DNA of 28,194 bases from a virus, in IMG/VR virus record IMGVR_UViG_3300035698_015139, positions 1 through 28,194 of that record; one strand, written 5' to 3'. Shown here in pieces: positions 8,502-16,122 of this stretch; the first letter of the stretch is position 1; each line of letters starts with the position of its first letter. Both the position numbers and the translations under genes were made by a program. Below the pieces are notes generated by a model. The model saw only the letters and a program-made list of their open reading frames with translations, searched no databases and was not told the origin of the DNA.

Positions 8502-10350
8502 CTAGCTCAAAGCCCCTGAGTCTCACTGGAGCAGAGCCCGACATGTGCCAAGAGATCTGCTGACTCGTGAACTTGAAGTCCTTCGTGAAGCTCCTCACGT
8601 CTCCGATATTGGCCCCTAAAGTACCGAAGGTGCGCGTGCGGGCTAGCTCCCCAATATTCCCTGATAGGGTGCCTATGATGGGTATGGTGCCTGTCACGAT
8701 AGCCTCAATAGACACCTCACGAACAGTCTTCATCGTGCGGGCCTGGCCCATACCAGATAACACTGTGACATAGGACCAACTAGGTGTAGTGACGACTTTT
8801 GAGTCAATGTCTACCTCAGTGAGGATTGTATTATCGTGAGTGAATACGAGTCCTGTTCGGGTTCCATGGAGGATGGCGTCTAGGCCGAAGCGGGCCGCAG
8901 TGTCACCGATGACACCTTCAGAGTCTCCAATGGCAATGTCGTCATCATCGATCAACTCGGCGATAGATGTCTGAATCTGAGAGGTAGCAAAGACCGTAAC
9001 TGGGATATCCCGAGTGAAGAGTCGATCGCCCCGCACGTCATAAACCCAGACGTCTTGATTACCATCCTCAGCACCGAAAGGCAGCGTGATAAGTACGCGG
9101 CGGTCGGCCGGAACGTAGGTCATGTGAATTCGTGCACGCTTCTCGGTGTCTAGTCTGCGGAAGAAGGTCTTGAGCCAGCGATTGGAATTGATGCCATCGA
9201 TATTGGTGGCTCCGACCTCTTGGAACTGGCCGTTCTCGTTGAGTAGGAACCAGCCGTCAGTGAAGAGGCCAAAGTGAATTCCGCCCCCTAGGTTCACGAT
9301 TGAGTGAGTGGAGAGGAGGCCACGTTCAGTTGTGACGGTCTGGTTCGTATAGGGGTTAGCTGCTTGGCCTGTGCGGCGTAGGAAAGCTACCCCATCTTCG
9401 AAGTAGCAAGCTAGGACATTACCGAGAGCCATAACTCGGAGGCCCTCACCTTGGAAGTCTTTGAGATCTACTACACCTGAGCCGTCATTTGCTGTGTCTG
9501 GGTCGGCGTTGCCGATTGCTGTGCGTCGGAGCCGCTGCTTATGTCGAGTGCCGCCCTCCTCTACGTTGAGGAAGTTAAGCCGGTCGCCCCAAGCTTCTAC
9601 TGAGCGAGCTTTGAAGGATGTGAATGCAGCTTGGGTTAGGTCTTCGTAATCGCCATCTTCAGATGAGCCACCATTAGGGATTGCGTACATCTTCACGTTG
9701 TCGAAGTTGTTAGTGAAGACTAGGGTAGGTTGTCCCGCTGTGGCTGCCGTGAGGTTTGTACGTGGAGCTGCAGAGGCGGGTAGGACAGCCCAGTCTATGA
9801 GCTGTACTCCATGGGGTATTGAGGGATAGCCTCCCTTGAGCCCGACTGAATTAGAGTCTCCGCCTTGAGGCGTGACTTCTACAATCTCTTCCCATACGCC
9901 GCTGGCAGGGACGATTCGATAGAGTTGACAGGAGCTAGCTGTTGATCCGTCACCACTCGTTACAGCTAAGGTGGTGTGCTCGAAGTTTCCAGCTGTGCCC
10001 CCTGTAGTACCGTCTGCCTGAGTTCGTGAGAAGCTCATGAGACCTACGACATGAAGAGTGCTGCTATCGGCCACGACACCGAGTTGATTCGTCCCGCCGT
10101 AGGTTGAGTCGGTATGGGTGAACCCTGGAAAGTGCGACAACACTTCGCCTAAACCGCTGGGGTCGGTCTCAGGAATGACACCTATAATGGTTCTCGAGGC
10201 GTTAAGGCCCACATGAGCTACGTCTACGTCGGGTGTGTAGCCCTGCCAGGGAGCTTGAGCAGAGAGGATGTTGATCTGAGTATTAAGCTCAGCAAGATCC
10301 TTAGCTTGGGCTCGGGAGCTTACTTGATTGAAGCCTAGGATGCTGGGCAT
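8458..10350 (-). CDS. Tail nozzle protein, gp10/gp12-like, putative
   Basis: A 630-residue beta-rich protein. It begins MPSILGFNQVSSRAQAKDLAELN, then runs through many short strands and loops with Gly/Asp turns, including segments such as WGDRLNFLNVEEGG and TDGWFLLNENGQ typical of a beta-propeller. Position after an adaptor-like gene and before the ejection proteins is that of P22 gp10 or T7 gp12, which form the tube below the adaptor ring and stabilise packaged DNA. The QFQEVGATNIDG and MTYVPADRRVLITLP pattern fits a family of podoviral 'packaged DNA stabilisation' proteins as I recall it. SD AGGA lies 9 bases before the ATG; the start is 3 bases after the upstream stop. Confidence 0.65.
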   Translation of the reverse strand: MPSILGFNQVSSRAQAKDLAELNTQINILSAQAPWQGYTPDVDVAHVGLNASRTIIGVIPETDPSGLGEVLSHFPGFTHTDSTYGGTNQLGVVADSSTLHVVGLMSFSRTQADGTTGGTAGNFEHTTLAVTSGDGSTASSCQLYRIVPASGVWEEIVEVTPQGGDSNSVGLKGGYPSIPHGVQLIDWAVLPASAAPRTNLTAATAGQPTLVFTNNFDNVKMYAIPNGGSSEDGDYEDLTQAAFTSFKARSVEAWGDRLNFLNVEEGGTRHKQRLRRTAIGNADPDTANDGSGVVDLKDFQGEGLRVMALGNVLACYFEDGVAFLRRTGQAANPYTNQTVTTERGLLSTHSIVNLGGGIHFGLFTDGWFLLNENGQFQEVGATNIDGINSNRWLKTFFRRLDTEKRARIHMTYVPADRRVLITLPFGAEDGNQDVWVYDVRGDRLFTRDIPVTVFATSQIQTSIAELIDDDDIAIGDSEGVIGDTAARFGLDAILHGTRTGLVFTHDNTILTEVDIDSKVVTTPSWSYVTVLSGMGQARTMKTVREVSIEAIVTGTIPIIGTLSGNIGELARTRTFGTLGANIGDVRSFTKDFKFTSQQISWHMSGSAPVRLRGFELDVLDTGSRRRLTSA

Positions 10351-10353
10351 GGC

Positions 10354-11805
10354 TTAGGTTCCTGAAGGATAGACGATCGCGTTAATCTTGGGGATGCCGT
10401 TAAGTACACAAGCTTGGCCTGAGGCTTCTTTAGCTCGGAGTTGGATTGTTAAAGCTACGCCAGCGGCCGGGTTGATAATTACTGATTCTACCCTGAGTGT
10501 TGTACTAAACGTAGAACCAGCCGAACTGATATTAAATTGAGACTCGTCCAATTGTTGACTATTTGTGTCTTCATAAAGTTCAACAAAGCACTGGTCGTTG
10601 GTACCGCCACCAATATTAACACTTCCCCATACATGGATTAGGTATCCCGGCCCTGGAGGTACAATGTGGATATCTAGAATGTTAGAGCAGCCTGTGGTGT
10701 ATACGTCGTCACAGACCGTTGAAACTGCGATTGAAGTTGCTTGGACTACGTAAGGCCCCGGCATCTGAGAAGCTTGAGCTTGTTCAGTTACAGACGCTTG
10801 GCTCCATCGGCATTGTGTGCCTCCTGTAGCTTCATTTTGTAGGGTCATGGTTAGGTCATTAGCACTAGCATCTGTTTGAGCCCGAACACTAAGCGTTACA
10901 TAGTCATTTGAAATTGTTTCGGATTCTTGAGATGCTGGAATAGTTGTGACTCCCGTACCTGTGACTCTTAGCTGACAAGTAACACCGCTGAGGGCTCTAG
11001 CACGCACTGAGAATCGATACCAAGTAGAAGCTTTAAGGCCGGATAGGGTTTGACTGTGCCCATAGTCGGCAGAGCCACTAACTGTAATAAGCCCTACGCC
11101 AACTCCCTCAGAAGCATTAATGGAGATTAAGTAGGCGACTGTGCCTGTGTTTATTTCTGTCCAAGATACAGGTGTATTCGCACTAGCTAAGTCTCCGTCA
11201 CCGTCACTAGCATCAAAGCCACCATTTGTGAGGAGGTTACGGATACCAAGCTGCGAAGCTGGCACCCAACCGTTAGCTACAGTCGCCGGAGTGTTGTCTC
11301 CAATCTCGCCTTGAAAGAAGTAGAGCTTGTAGTTGTCGTCGGTGTCTACCCAGCAGCGGCCTTGGCCTACGTCGTCCTCGGCTTGGCCTGCAGAGTTTGA
11401 GGCAGAGTCCTCTAAGCCTGTGACGCCTGCGCCACTTCCGAGAGTGTTCAGATAGTCCGTTACAGTTGCTGGCGTGGAGTGGCTATCGTTAAGGGTGGTC
11501 GGAGCTGTGGCCTGAAAGTAGCAGCGAGCTGAGCCTAGGCGATGGAGTCCATTGTCATCATTAGTAGCGTCTCCGTCTCCAACATGATGCTCAACTTCCA
11601 AGCGGTAGCGAACATTCTGACGCTGATTTCGGATGTGATCGTCGATTGCTGAGCGAGCAGTGTTGTTCGTGATGTCACCATGAGTTCCCGCAGCACCTTC
11701 ATAGGTGCCGTCCCAAGTACCCCCAAGCACCACGGGAGGCAGAGCTAGTAGAAATGCTACGGGAACTGCAAAGTAGAGAGTAAGGCGTAGAAGTAGACGA
11801 TCCAT
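10354..11805 (-). CDS. Signal-peptide protein with carbohydrate-binding-like beta domains
   Basis: A 483-residue protein with a convincing Sec signal peptide: a charged start (MDRLLLR), a hydrophobic core (residues 8-27) and a small-residue end (VVLGG). After it come phage-like low-complexity sequence (30-180), a jelly-roll region (about 188-345, LLTNGGFDASDG to RWSQASVTEQ) resembling CBM4/9-type carbohydrate-binding modules, and a C-terminal beta domain. I count eight cysteines, an even number compatible with disulfides. It sits between the adaptor-like and nozzle-like genes, where T7 has nothing. Its ATG overlaps the upstream TAA (TAATG). Either it is an exported protein or a tail protein whose N-terminus only mimics a signal. 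Confidence 0.6.
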   Translation of the reverse strand: MDRLLLRLTLYFAVPVAFLLALPPVVLGGTWDGTYEGAAGTHGDITNNTARSAIDDHIRNQRQNVRYRLEVEHHVGDGDATNDDNGLHRLGSARCYFQATAPTTLNDSHSTPATVTDYLNTLGSGAGVTGLEDSASNSAGQAEDDVGQGRCWVDTDDNYKLYFFQGEIGDNTPATVANGWVPASQLGIRNLLTNGGFDASDGDGDLASANTPVSWTEINTGTVAYLISINASEGVGVGLITVSGSADYGHSQTLSGLKASTWYRFSVRARALSGVTCQLRVTGTGVTTIPASQESETISNDYVTLSVRAQTDASANDLTMTLQNEATGGTQCRWSQASVTEQAQASQMPGPYVVQATSIAVSTVCDDVYTTGCSNILDIHIVPPGPGYLIHVWGSVNIGGGTNDQCFVELYEDTNSQQLDESQFNISSAGSTFSTTLRVESVIINPAAGVALTIQLRAKEASGQACVLNGIPKINAIVYPSGT

Positions 11806-12485
11806 TAGGATCCTCCCATGTGAGGTTGGCTGGTGAGTTGTGTTTCGATACCCCAGTTGTGAGCCTCGAGTACGCCTTTGGTTTCGACGTTCTGTACGAG
11901 GCTATTGTAGAGCTGGAAGGTTTCGTTTGATTTGTCGCGCATGTTGAGTTTGAATTCAGTGAAAGCTTGGGCTCCGGTGATTAGGACTTCATCGAAGTAT
12001 TCGGGGATTACTGTAGCGGTGGATGCTGTCAGAGGGGCAGCCTCACGCCATAGCCGAATGCGCACCGTGTTCGATGAGTTAGGAGAGCCCGAGAGGAAGA
12101 TGCTTTGGTCCTCACCTACAGTGTAGTGGCGGGGCTCTGTCACGGGATGGATCGTGCTGTCATACCATTGGATTGGCTTGGGCTTGAGCATGTGCCTGCG
12201 GGTGAGGTTCGTTATGGACGCTGAGATTGCGTGGTGGTAGGTGACTGATCGGATGGCTAGGATTCGGTGCCCGATGAGGGAGTCGAGAGCGTACTCTTGA
12301 GTTCCGACAACGAGCGCAAGGTCGTAGGTCTCGGCTAGGTCTTCAAACTTGTGCACGGACGGATGCGTGAGGTGCTGGTAGGCGTGATTGATCCAGCGGT
12401 CGAGTCGGGCATCAAGTACATCCTCTCGATTGTCGATATTCTCTCGCAGTTCATTGCGAAAATCTGTTAGGGTCATTGATCCCAT
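11805..12485 (-). CDS. Tail adaptor / head-tail connector, gp11- or gp4-like, putative
   Basis: A 226-residue protein beginning MTLTDFRNELRENID and then REDVLDARLDRWINHAYQHL, the helical opening typical of podoviral adaptor proteins (T7 gp11 tubular protein A, P22 gp4) that bind under the portal ring. A beta-rich middle with ILAIRSVTYHH and RHYTVGEDQSIFLSG follows, then a C-terminal helix (YFDEVLITGAQAFTEFKL). Length is close to the family's usual 170-230 residues. Its stop overlaps the next start by one base (TAATG). SD AAGGA lies about 11 bases upstream of the first ATG; a second ATG three codons in is possible. Confidence 0.65.
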   Translation of the reverse strand: MGSMTLTDFRNELRENIDNREDVLDARLDRWINHAYQHLTHPSVHKFEDLAETYDLALVVGTQEYALDSLIGHRILAIRSVTYHHAISASITNLTRRHMLKPKPIQWYDSTIHPVTEPRHYTVGEDQSIFLSGSPNSSNTVRIRLWREAAPLTASTATVIPEYFDEVLITGAQAFTEFKLNMRDKSNETFQLYNSLVQNVETKGVLEAHNWGIETQLTSQPHMGGS

Positions 12486-12503
12486 GGGGATAGGTTTCCT
12501 TGG

Positions 12504-13343
12504 TTAAATGGGAACTTCATCATCCTTGACGGATTCATTCTCAGGGAGTCGCGTGGGCATTACGTCCTCGGGGTCTACCGGATCCCAGTTGGCTGAGCTT
12601 GTCCAGATGCCCGGGTAGTAGCCGTCCTCGATGAGGTCTTCAGCGAAAGCTGGGGCTCCGGTTTTCATGTCCCGCACAGGGCGACCTTTTGAGGCGGGCT
12701 CATTGTTCCAGCCGGTGTAGAAGGGTGCATACTGACCCTGCATGAAGCCTCGGCTGTAGTCGGCGGGGACGTTGATATTCCAAGCCGTGCCTAGCGTATT
12801 GGGGAAAGTTAGAATGAGACGTCCGTTCCATTTGCAGTTTTTTACAACGCGCCCCATGGAGTTAGCGTTACGGACATTTCCATACTGAGCGTTGAAGTCG
12901 AGTTTGAACGTCATGTCATAGGTGGACCCGTTGAGTACCCAGATTGGCGAGTCTGCCGCGTAGGGGTTTTCAATGGTCTGCACGTCTACGTCGGATACTT
13001 GAAGCGGGAAGTAGCTGGATGTCCAGAGACTGTGATTTGGGTCTGTGCGGAATTCATAGCCACGGGTTGCATCTGTGGACGTTAGATTCGTGGGCAGAGT
13101 TAGGGTGAAGTAGAGGTCAGACTCAGCCTGAGTGTAGAAATTATTGGGCTCAAGGATCAAGCCAAGGTCTGCGTCATTGGAGACTTCGAAATTGTAGACT
13201 TGAGTATAGAGCCCGACGTCTGGGATGACGATTGTGTCATTGGCTGCGGGGAGTGCGAGTTGGATCCAGAACGGACTACCAAAGGCCACGTTACGGTAGC
13301 CGTGCTGCTCGAGGACGGGCGTGTAAGGGATTGGATCAGTCAC
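12504..13343 (-). CDS. Structural protein, unknown function
   Basis: A 279-residue protein starting with GTG that overlaps the o-spanin candidate's stop by 8 bases. It is soluble, aromatic-rich and probably all-beta (VYNFEVSNDADLGLIL, FTLTLPTNLTSTDATRGYEF, FKLDFNAQYGNV), with an acidic C-terminal tail ending DDEVPI. It has one Cys and no signal peptide or membrane segment. Lying between the lysis genes and the adaptor-like gene, it is probably a virion or tail component. No family recognised. Confidence 0.6.
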   Translation of the reverse strand: MTDPIPYTPVLEQHGYRNVAFGSPFWIQLALPAANDTIVIPDVGLYTQVYNFEVSNDADLGLILEPNNFYTQAESDLYFTLTLPTNLTSTDATRGYEFRTDPNHSLWTSSYFPLQVSDVDVQTIENPYAADSPIWVLNGSTYDMTFKLDFNAQYGNVRNANSMGRVVKNCKWNGRLILTFPNTLGTAWNINVPADYSRGFMQGQYAPFYTGWNNEPASKGRPVRDMKTGAPAFAEDLIEDGYYPGIWTSSANWDPVDPEDVMPTRLPENESVKDDEVPI

Positions 13344-13632
13344 GTTTATGCTCGCCTCGGTAAGCGTTGATGCTGGCGCAGTAGGCTTCTAGGTAGTCTA
13401 TGCGACGGGCCAGGTGTGGATAGACTGTGGCGTAACCTTCAGTGTCTACTTCAAAGGCTTTGGATTTGTCTAGAGCTACGCCGAGGTAATTGGGCCACCC
13501 GTCTTTTACAATACACCCCAGAGGCAGCTCACTTGCTGGAAGCTTCCCGGTGTTTACGCAGGCGCTCACGGTCATCAGAAAGATCAGTACCACGCTTAGA
13601 ATTAAAGGTCTCGTGTTGGCGTTCTTGGGCAT
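13336..13632 (-). CDS. o-spanin (Rz1-like) outer-membrane lipoprotein candidate
   Basis: A 98-residue protein from ATG 13632, preferred over a start at 13677 because it gives a clean lipoprotein signal: MPKNANTR, a hydrophobic core, then lipobox MTVSAC, with lipidation expected at Cys 25. An AAAGG/AGGGG stretch precedes the ATG. The mature part is about 74 residues with two further Cys and is less proline-rich than classical Rz1. It overlaps the membrane-anchored protein at 13529-13768 by about 100 bases in a different frame, the usual Rz/Rz1 arrangement. Together they would span the periplasm and fuse inner and outer membranes at lysis. The call rests on lipobox plus architecture. Confidence 0.65.
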   Translation of the reverse strand: MPKNANTRPLILSVVLIFLMTVSACVNTGKLPASELPLGCIVKDGWPNYLGVALDKSKAFEVDTEGYATVYPHLARRIDYLEAYCASINAYRGEHKRD

Positions 13633-13768
13633 TGTCCCCTGCCTTTTGTTGTTTGAGTTGTGTTTCCATTGAGCCATGCTTGCTTTTAGTCCGACCCCAC
13701 CAGTAGAAACCGGCCCCTAGAGCTATGAGAATAGTCAAGTACATGAAGATGGGTTCGAGGAAGCTCAC
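13529..13768 (-). CDS. i-spanin (Rz-like) inner-membrane protein candidate
   Basis: A 79-residue protein with one N-terminal transmembrane segment (about residues 6-24, ending FYWWG) followed by a highly charged, probably coiled-coil tail. This is the topology of an inner-membrane spanin, though shorter than lambda Rz (153 residues). It starts with GTG overlapping the upstream TGA (GTGA, 4 bases). The o-spanin candidate begins inside it in another frame. Confidence 0.6.
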   Translation of the reverse strand: MSFLEPIFMYLTILIALGAGFYWWGRTKSKHGSMETQLKQQKAGDNAQERQHETFNSKRGTDLSDDRERLRKHREASSK

Positions 13769-14040
13769 TGTCGAGCTTCGCGCTCACCTACCTGCACTAG
13801 GCGTGTAAGGCGTTTGATCTCACGCGCAGCCCAGTGACGCTTGGGACTGCGTTGAGCCTCCCACATCGCAAGGTGCTCAGTGAACATCTTGATCTGATCC
13901 TTCTCGACTTGGAAGGCGTCGGCTACAGGTTCAGGCGTAGGGGCTCGTGTGACGGCAGCTTTCGCCTTCGCGATGATACCCTTGGGCTTGGGCTTGTCTT
14001 TCGACTTGGGCGCGTTAACGGGGTCAGGATCAGTGGGCAT
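13765..14040 (-). CDS. Small charged protein, unknown function
   Basis: A 91-residue soluble protein in the lysis cluster. Residues 1-45 are Lys/Pro/Ala-rich and probably disordered (KSKDKPKPKG); residues 45-91 form a charged helix with Trp residues. SD GGAG lies 6 bases before the ATG, and the stop overlaps the i-spanin start by 4 bases. Not recognised; could accompany packaging of the lysis proteins or be a minor virion component. Confidence 0.55.
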   Translation of the reverse strand: MPTDPDPVNAPKSKDKPKPKGIIAKAKAAVTRAPTPEPVADAFQVEKDQIKMFTEHLAMWEAQRSPKRHWAAREIKRLTRLVQVGEREARQ

Positions 14041-14043
14041 GAC

Positions 14044-14271
14044 TTACTCCTCGTCGGCAGGCTTACGGAGGCTGTTGTCTCCTGCCTTACCATGGTTTCC
14101 TGCTACGAAGTCTACGACGCTACGAATTACGCCCTCGACCTTGCTTACGATTTCGTCGTCCTTCTTGCCTGGCGTGACCTGAGCGATTCGGCGCGCGAGC
14201 TCGGCTACGAGCAGGACAATTGCTGCAATAGTGACAATGAGGCTATCAGGGCCTCCGATTGATTCTTCCAC
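14044..14271 (-). CDS. Holin candidate (small single-TM protein)
   Basis: A 75-residue protein starting with GTG; SD AGGAG lies 6 bases upstream. One clear transmembrane segment (about residues 10-25, SLIVTIAAIVLLVAEL), then an amphipathic helix (EIVSKVEGVIRSVVDFVAG) and a charged tail ending KPADEE. Size, single helix, charged C-terminus and place beside the spanin genes fit a holin or pinholin that permeabilises the inner membrane at lysis. Families of such holins share little sequence, so the function is by context. Confidence 0.5.
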   Translation of the reverse strand: MEESIGGPDSLIVTIAAIVLLVAELARRIAQVTPGKKDDEIVSKVEGVIRSVVDFVAGNHGKAGDNSLRKPADEE

Positions 14272-14287
14272 GTGGATCTCCTACCGC

Positions 14288-14566
14288 CTAGACGGTTAGT
14301 TGTTTAATAACGAAGGTACCAATTGTTCCCAGTACAGCTCCGCCACCGGCTGCGAAGCCTGTAGCCCAGATGAGCTTATTGGTTAGGTTTCTTACTTCCA
14401 CTTTTATACCCTCCAAGGCTACTTCATGTTGAGCATTCCATTCGTGTTGGTGTTCCCAGTAGCCAGTCACTTTGCCATTGTAAGCTGACTGTTTGTTCAT
14501 GTGGTCTTCGAGAACAACAACACGCGCCCGGAGGGGATCTTCAACTGCTACGGCACCATTTACCAC
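14288..14566 (-). CDS. XhlA-like coiled-coil membrane protein (lysis-associated)
   Basis: A 92-residue protein starting with GTG, with GGAG 6 bases upstream. Residues 8-65 form a charged coiled coil (RARVVVLEDH, HEVALEGIKVEVRNLTNKL). Residues 66-88 are a single Gly-rich transmembrane helix (ATGFAAGGGAVLGTIGTFVI). This matches the layout of haemolysin XhlA-type proteins encoded next to holins in many phages. It lies directly upstream of the holin candidate and is probably part of the same lysis cluster. Confidence 0.6.
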   Translation of the reverse strand: MVNGAVAVEDPLRARVVVLEDHMNKQSAYNGKVTGYWEHQHEWNAQHEVALEGIKVEVRNLTNKLIWATGFAAGGGAVLGTIGTFVIKQLTV

Positions 14567-14593
14567 GTAGAACTCCTAACCTTATTATTGGGA

Positions 14594-15415
14594 TTAGCGA
14601 GTCTGTGTGGTTAGGACGTAGTCGATGTCCATAGCTTGAACATCGTTATCAGAGATGTTTGCAAAAGTCGGAGTCATTGCTTCATCAAAAGCATCATCAC
14701 TAGTGCGAACATGAACTAGTGTATCGTCGATGTAGAATTCGATAGTTGTGGTCCCTACAAGTCGAATGCCATATTTGTGGTAAGTAGCATCAAGGAGTGT
14801 GAACGGGATCGTATTGCCTTCGTAGTCTATGCCTGCCCCGAGCACTGTATTTTGGATATTGGCTATGGCAATACCGGCTGAGGTTAGGTTGAAGGTTCCT
14901 GAGCTAGCGAATTGATGGTGAAAGCCGATATGATTATCTGCACCGTTGTTCTGTAGGGTACCGTTAGTTGAAACGAATGAAGTATCAACTTCACCCAAAC
15001 CAATGTACCAATCTCCATTGTCTACATCTGTGAGGGAGACGTAGGCTTCGAAGTTTATTACTCGTCCTGCAGCGGCTATAATGGTTGCATTGTCATTTTG
15101 AATAGAAACCCAGCCTTGGTTAAAGGTACCATGAGATGCTCGCATGATACCGCTAGACACACCTGCGACGAGTGCGATATCCGTAATGGTGCCTGCAGTT
15201 TCAGTGGCCGTCCAATCTGCAAGCTCACTCGTATGGGTGAAGTCATTGAAGGTGGTTGAGACTTCACGATTCGAGAGGATGTCCATAGGTGCACCGGGTA
15301 CACGTACATTCGGAGCAGCGACATCATTGGTTCCGGCAATTACATGGGTGCCACGGAAGGCTCCGCCGCCAGAGGTCGTGTCAGCAAAGACACCAGTACT
15401 TCGTAGATCGGGCAT
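14594..15415 (-). CDS. Lectin-like (concanavalin/LamG-type fold) virion protein, putative
   Basis: A 273-residue protein. ATG 15415 is chosen over ATG 15445 because AAGGAGA lies 5-6 bases before it. The N-terminus (residues 5-21, RSTGVFADTTSGGGAFR) closely matches the C-terminus of the preceding 96-residue protein. Residues about 60-270 are beta-rich with the pattern of a jelly-roll lectin: VINFEAYVSLTD, then GDWYIGLGEV, then YHKYGIRLVGTTTIEFYIDD. Such domains occur in phage appendages that bind sugars. No Cys. The gene lies between the secretion-linked genes and the lysis cluster. Head fibre or capsid-decorating adhesin are both possible. Confidence 0.6.
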   Translation of the reverse strand: MPDLRSTGVFADTTSGGGAFRGTHVIAGTNDVAAPNVRVPGAPMDILSNREVSTTFNDFTHTSELADWTATETAGTITDIALVAGVSSGIMRASHGTFNQGWVSIQNDNATIIAAAGRVINFEAYVSLTDVDNGDWYIGLGEVDTSFVSTNGTLQNNGADNHIGFHHQFASSGTFNLTSAGIAIANIQNTVLGAGIDYEGNTIPFTLLDATYHKYGIRLVGTTTIEFYIDDTLVHVRTSDDAFDEAMTPTFANISDNDVQAMDIDYVLTTQTR

Positions 15416-15480
15416 GTGTTTCTCCTTAGGTCGCCCAGAGGGCATCCGACTTAGAGTTTGGGTTGGGTGGTAATGTTAGA

Positions 15481-15771
15481 TCAGCCTTCGCCCCAAGCTT
15501 TGTAGGCTGCACTGCCTGAGACAGTGTCAGCCCAGAAGCCTGTACTGCGAGCTGCGTGGACTATGGTATTTCCCGGGAGGAGACTGTGAACGGCACCATT
15601 CTTCGTAAGGTGGTAGCGCATTGTGATCGTGGCACTATCATTTGCCACGGTTACTTTATTGGCCATGACGCCTTCAGCGTGCCATAGAGCATTGGCATCT
15701 GTGGTTTCAGTGGTGCCTGCCGAGGCACTCTTCTGTACAAATTGATGGCCGTAGCCGACGTCTAAACTCAT
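15481..15771 (-). CDS. Small beta protein sharing a motif with its downstream neighbour
   Basis: A 96-residue protein with GGAG 6 bases before the ATG. Predominantly beta (ANKVTVANDSATITMRYHL), without Cys, signal peptide or membrane segment. Its C-terminal residues 75-91 (RSTGFWADTVSGSAAYK) match the first residues of the lectin-like protein encoded 65 bases downstream, suggesting a shared docking or folding element. Not otherwise recognised; probably a virion or capsid accessory protein. Confidence 0.6.
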   Translation of the reverse strand: MSLDVGYGHQFVQKSASAGTTETTDANALWHAEGVMANKVTVANDSATITMRYHLTKNGAVHSLLPGNTIVHAARSTGFWADTVSGSAAYKAWGEG

Positions 15772-15822
15772 GCGAAACTCCTTGGTTGATGTGGAGAGAT
15801 TAGCTGCCCCTAGGGGAGGATG

Positions 15823-16122
15823 CTACTTTCGGCGACGTTTACCTAGAGCTAGAAGCATTAAGGTTCCGACTAGCAAACTAGAGGCCACATTAGGTTCTGG
15901 CACGAAAAGCATATCGCTGGGAGGGCTGAACATATGAAGATGTCCCTCGAAGTAATTACAATACTCTATAGTGTGATTGGGCGGGACCGAGGTTATTGTC
16001 ACCCCCTCGGGGGTATTTATATCCTCATCAAAATAGTGCTGGCCTGACACTACGATTAATTCAGACTCTGGCCAGCTATGATACAAGGGCTGTTCAATGT
16101 AAGTTTTAGTTATGCAGGGCAT
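15823..16122 (-). CDS. Small protein with a PEP-CTERM-like C-terminal anchor
   Basis: A 99-residue protein. ATG 16122 overlaps the TAA of the adhesin-like gene (TAATG), so reinitiation is likely; an in-frame GTG at 16173 would add 17 residues inside the upstream gene. The C-terminus has the three parts of a PEP-CTERM sorting signal: VPEP at residues 74-77, a hydrophobic helix at about 79-94 and the basic end KRRRK. In known systems exosortase recognises such tails on Sec-exported proteins. This protein has no N-terminal signal peptide, whereas the gene just upstream does. The body (30-70) is short and beta-like. An exported fusion by recoding, an in-cell membrane protein or a captured host fragment are alternatives. 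Confidence 0.65.
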   Translation of the reverse strand: MPCITKTYIEQPLYHSWPESELIVVSGQHYFDEDINTPEGVTITSVPPNHTIEYCNYFEGHLHMFSPPSDMLFVPEPNVASSLLVGTLMLLALGKRRRK

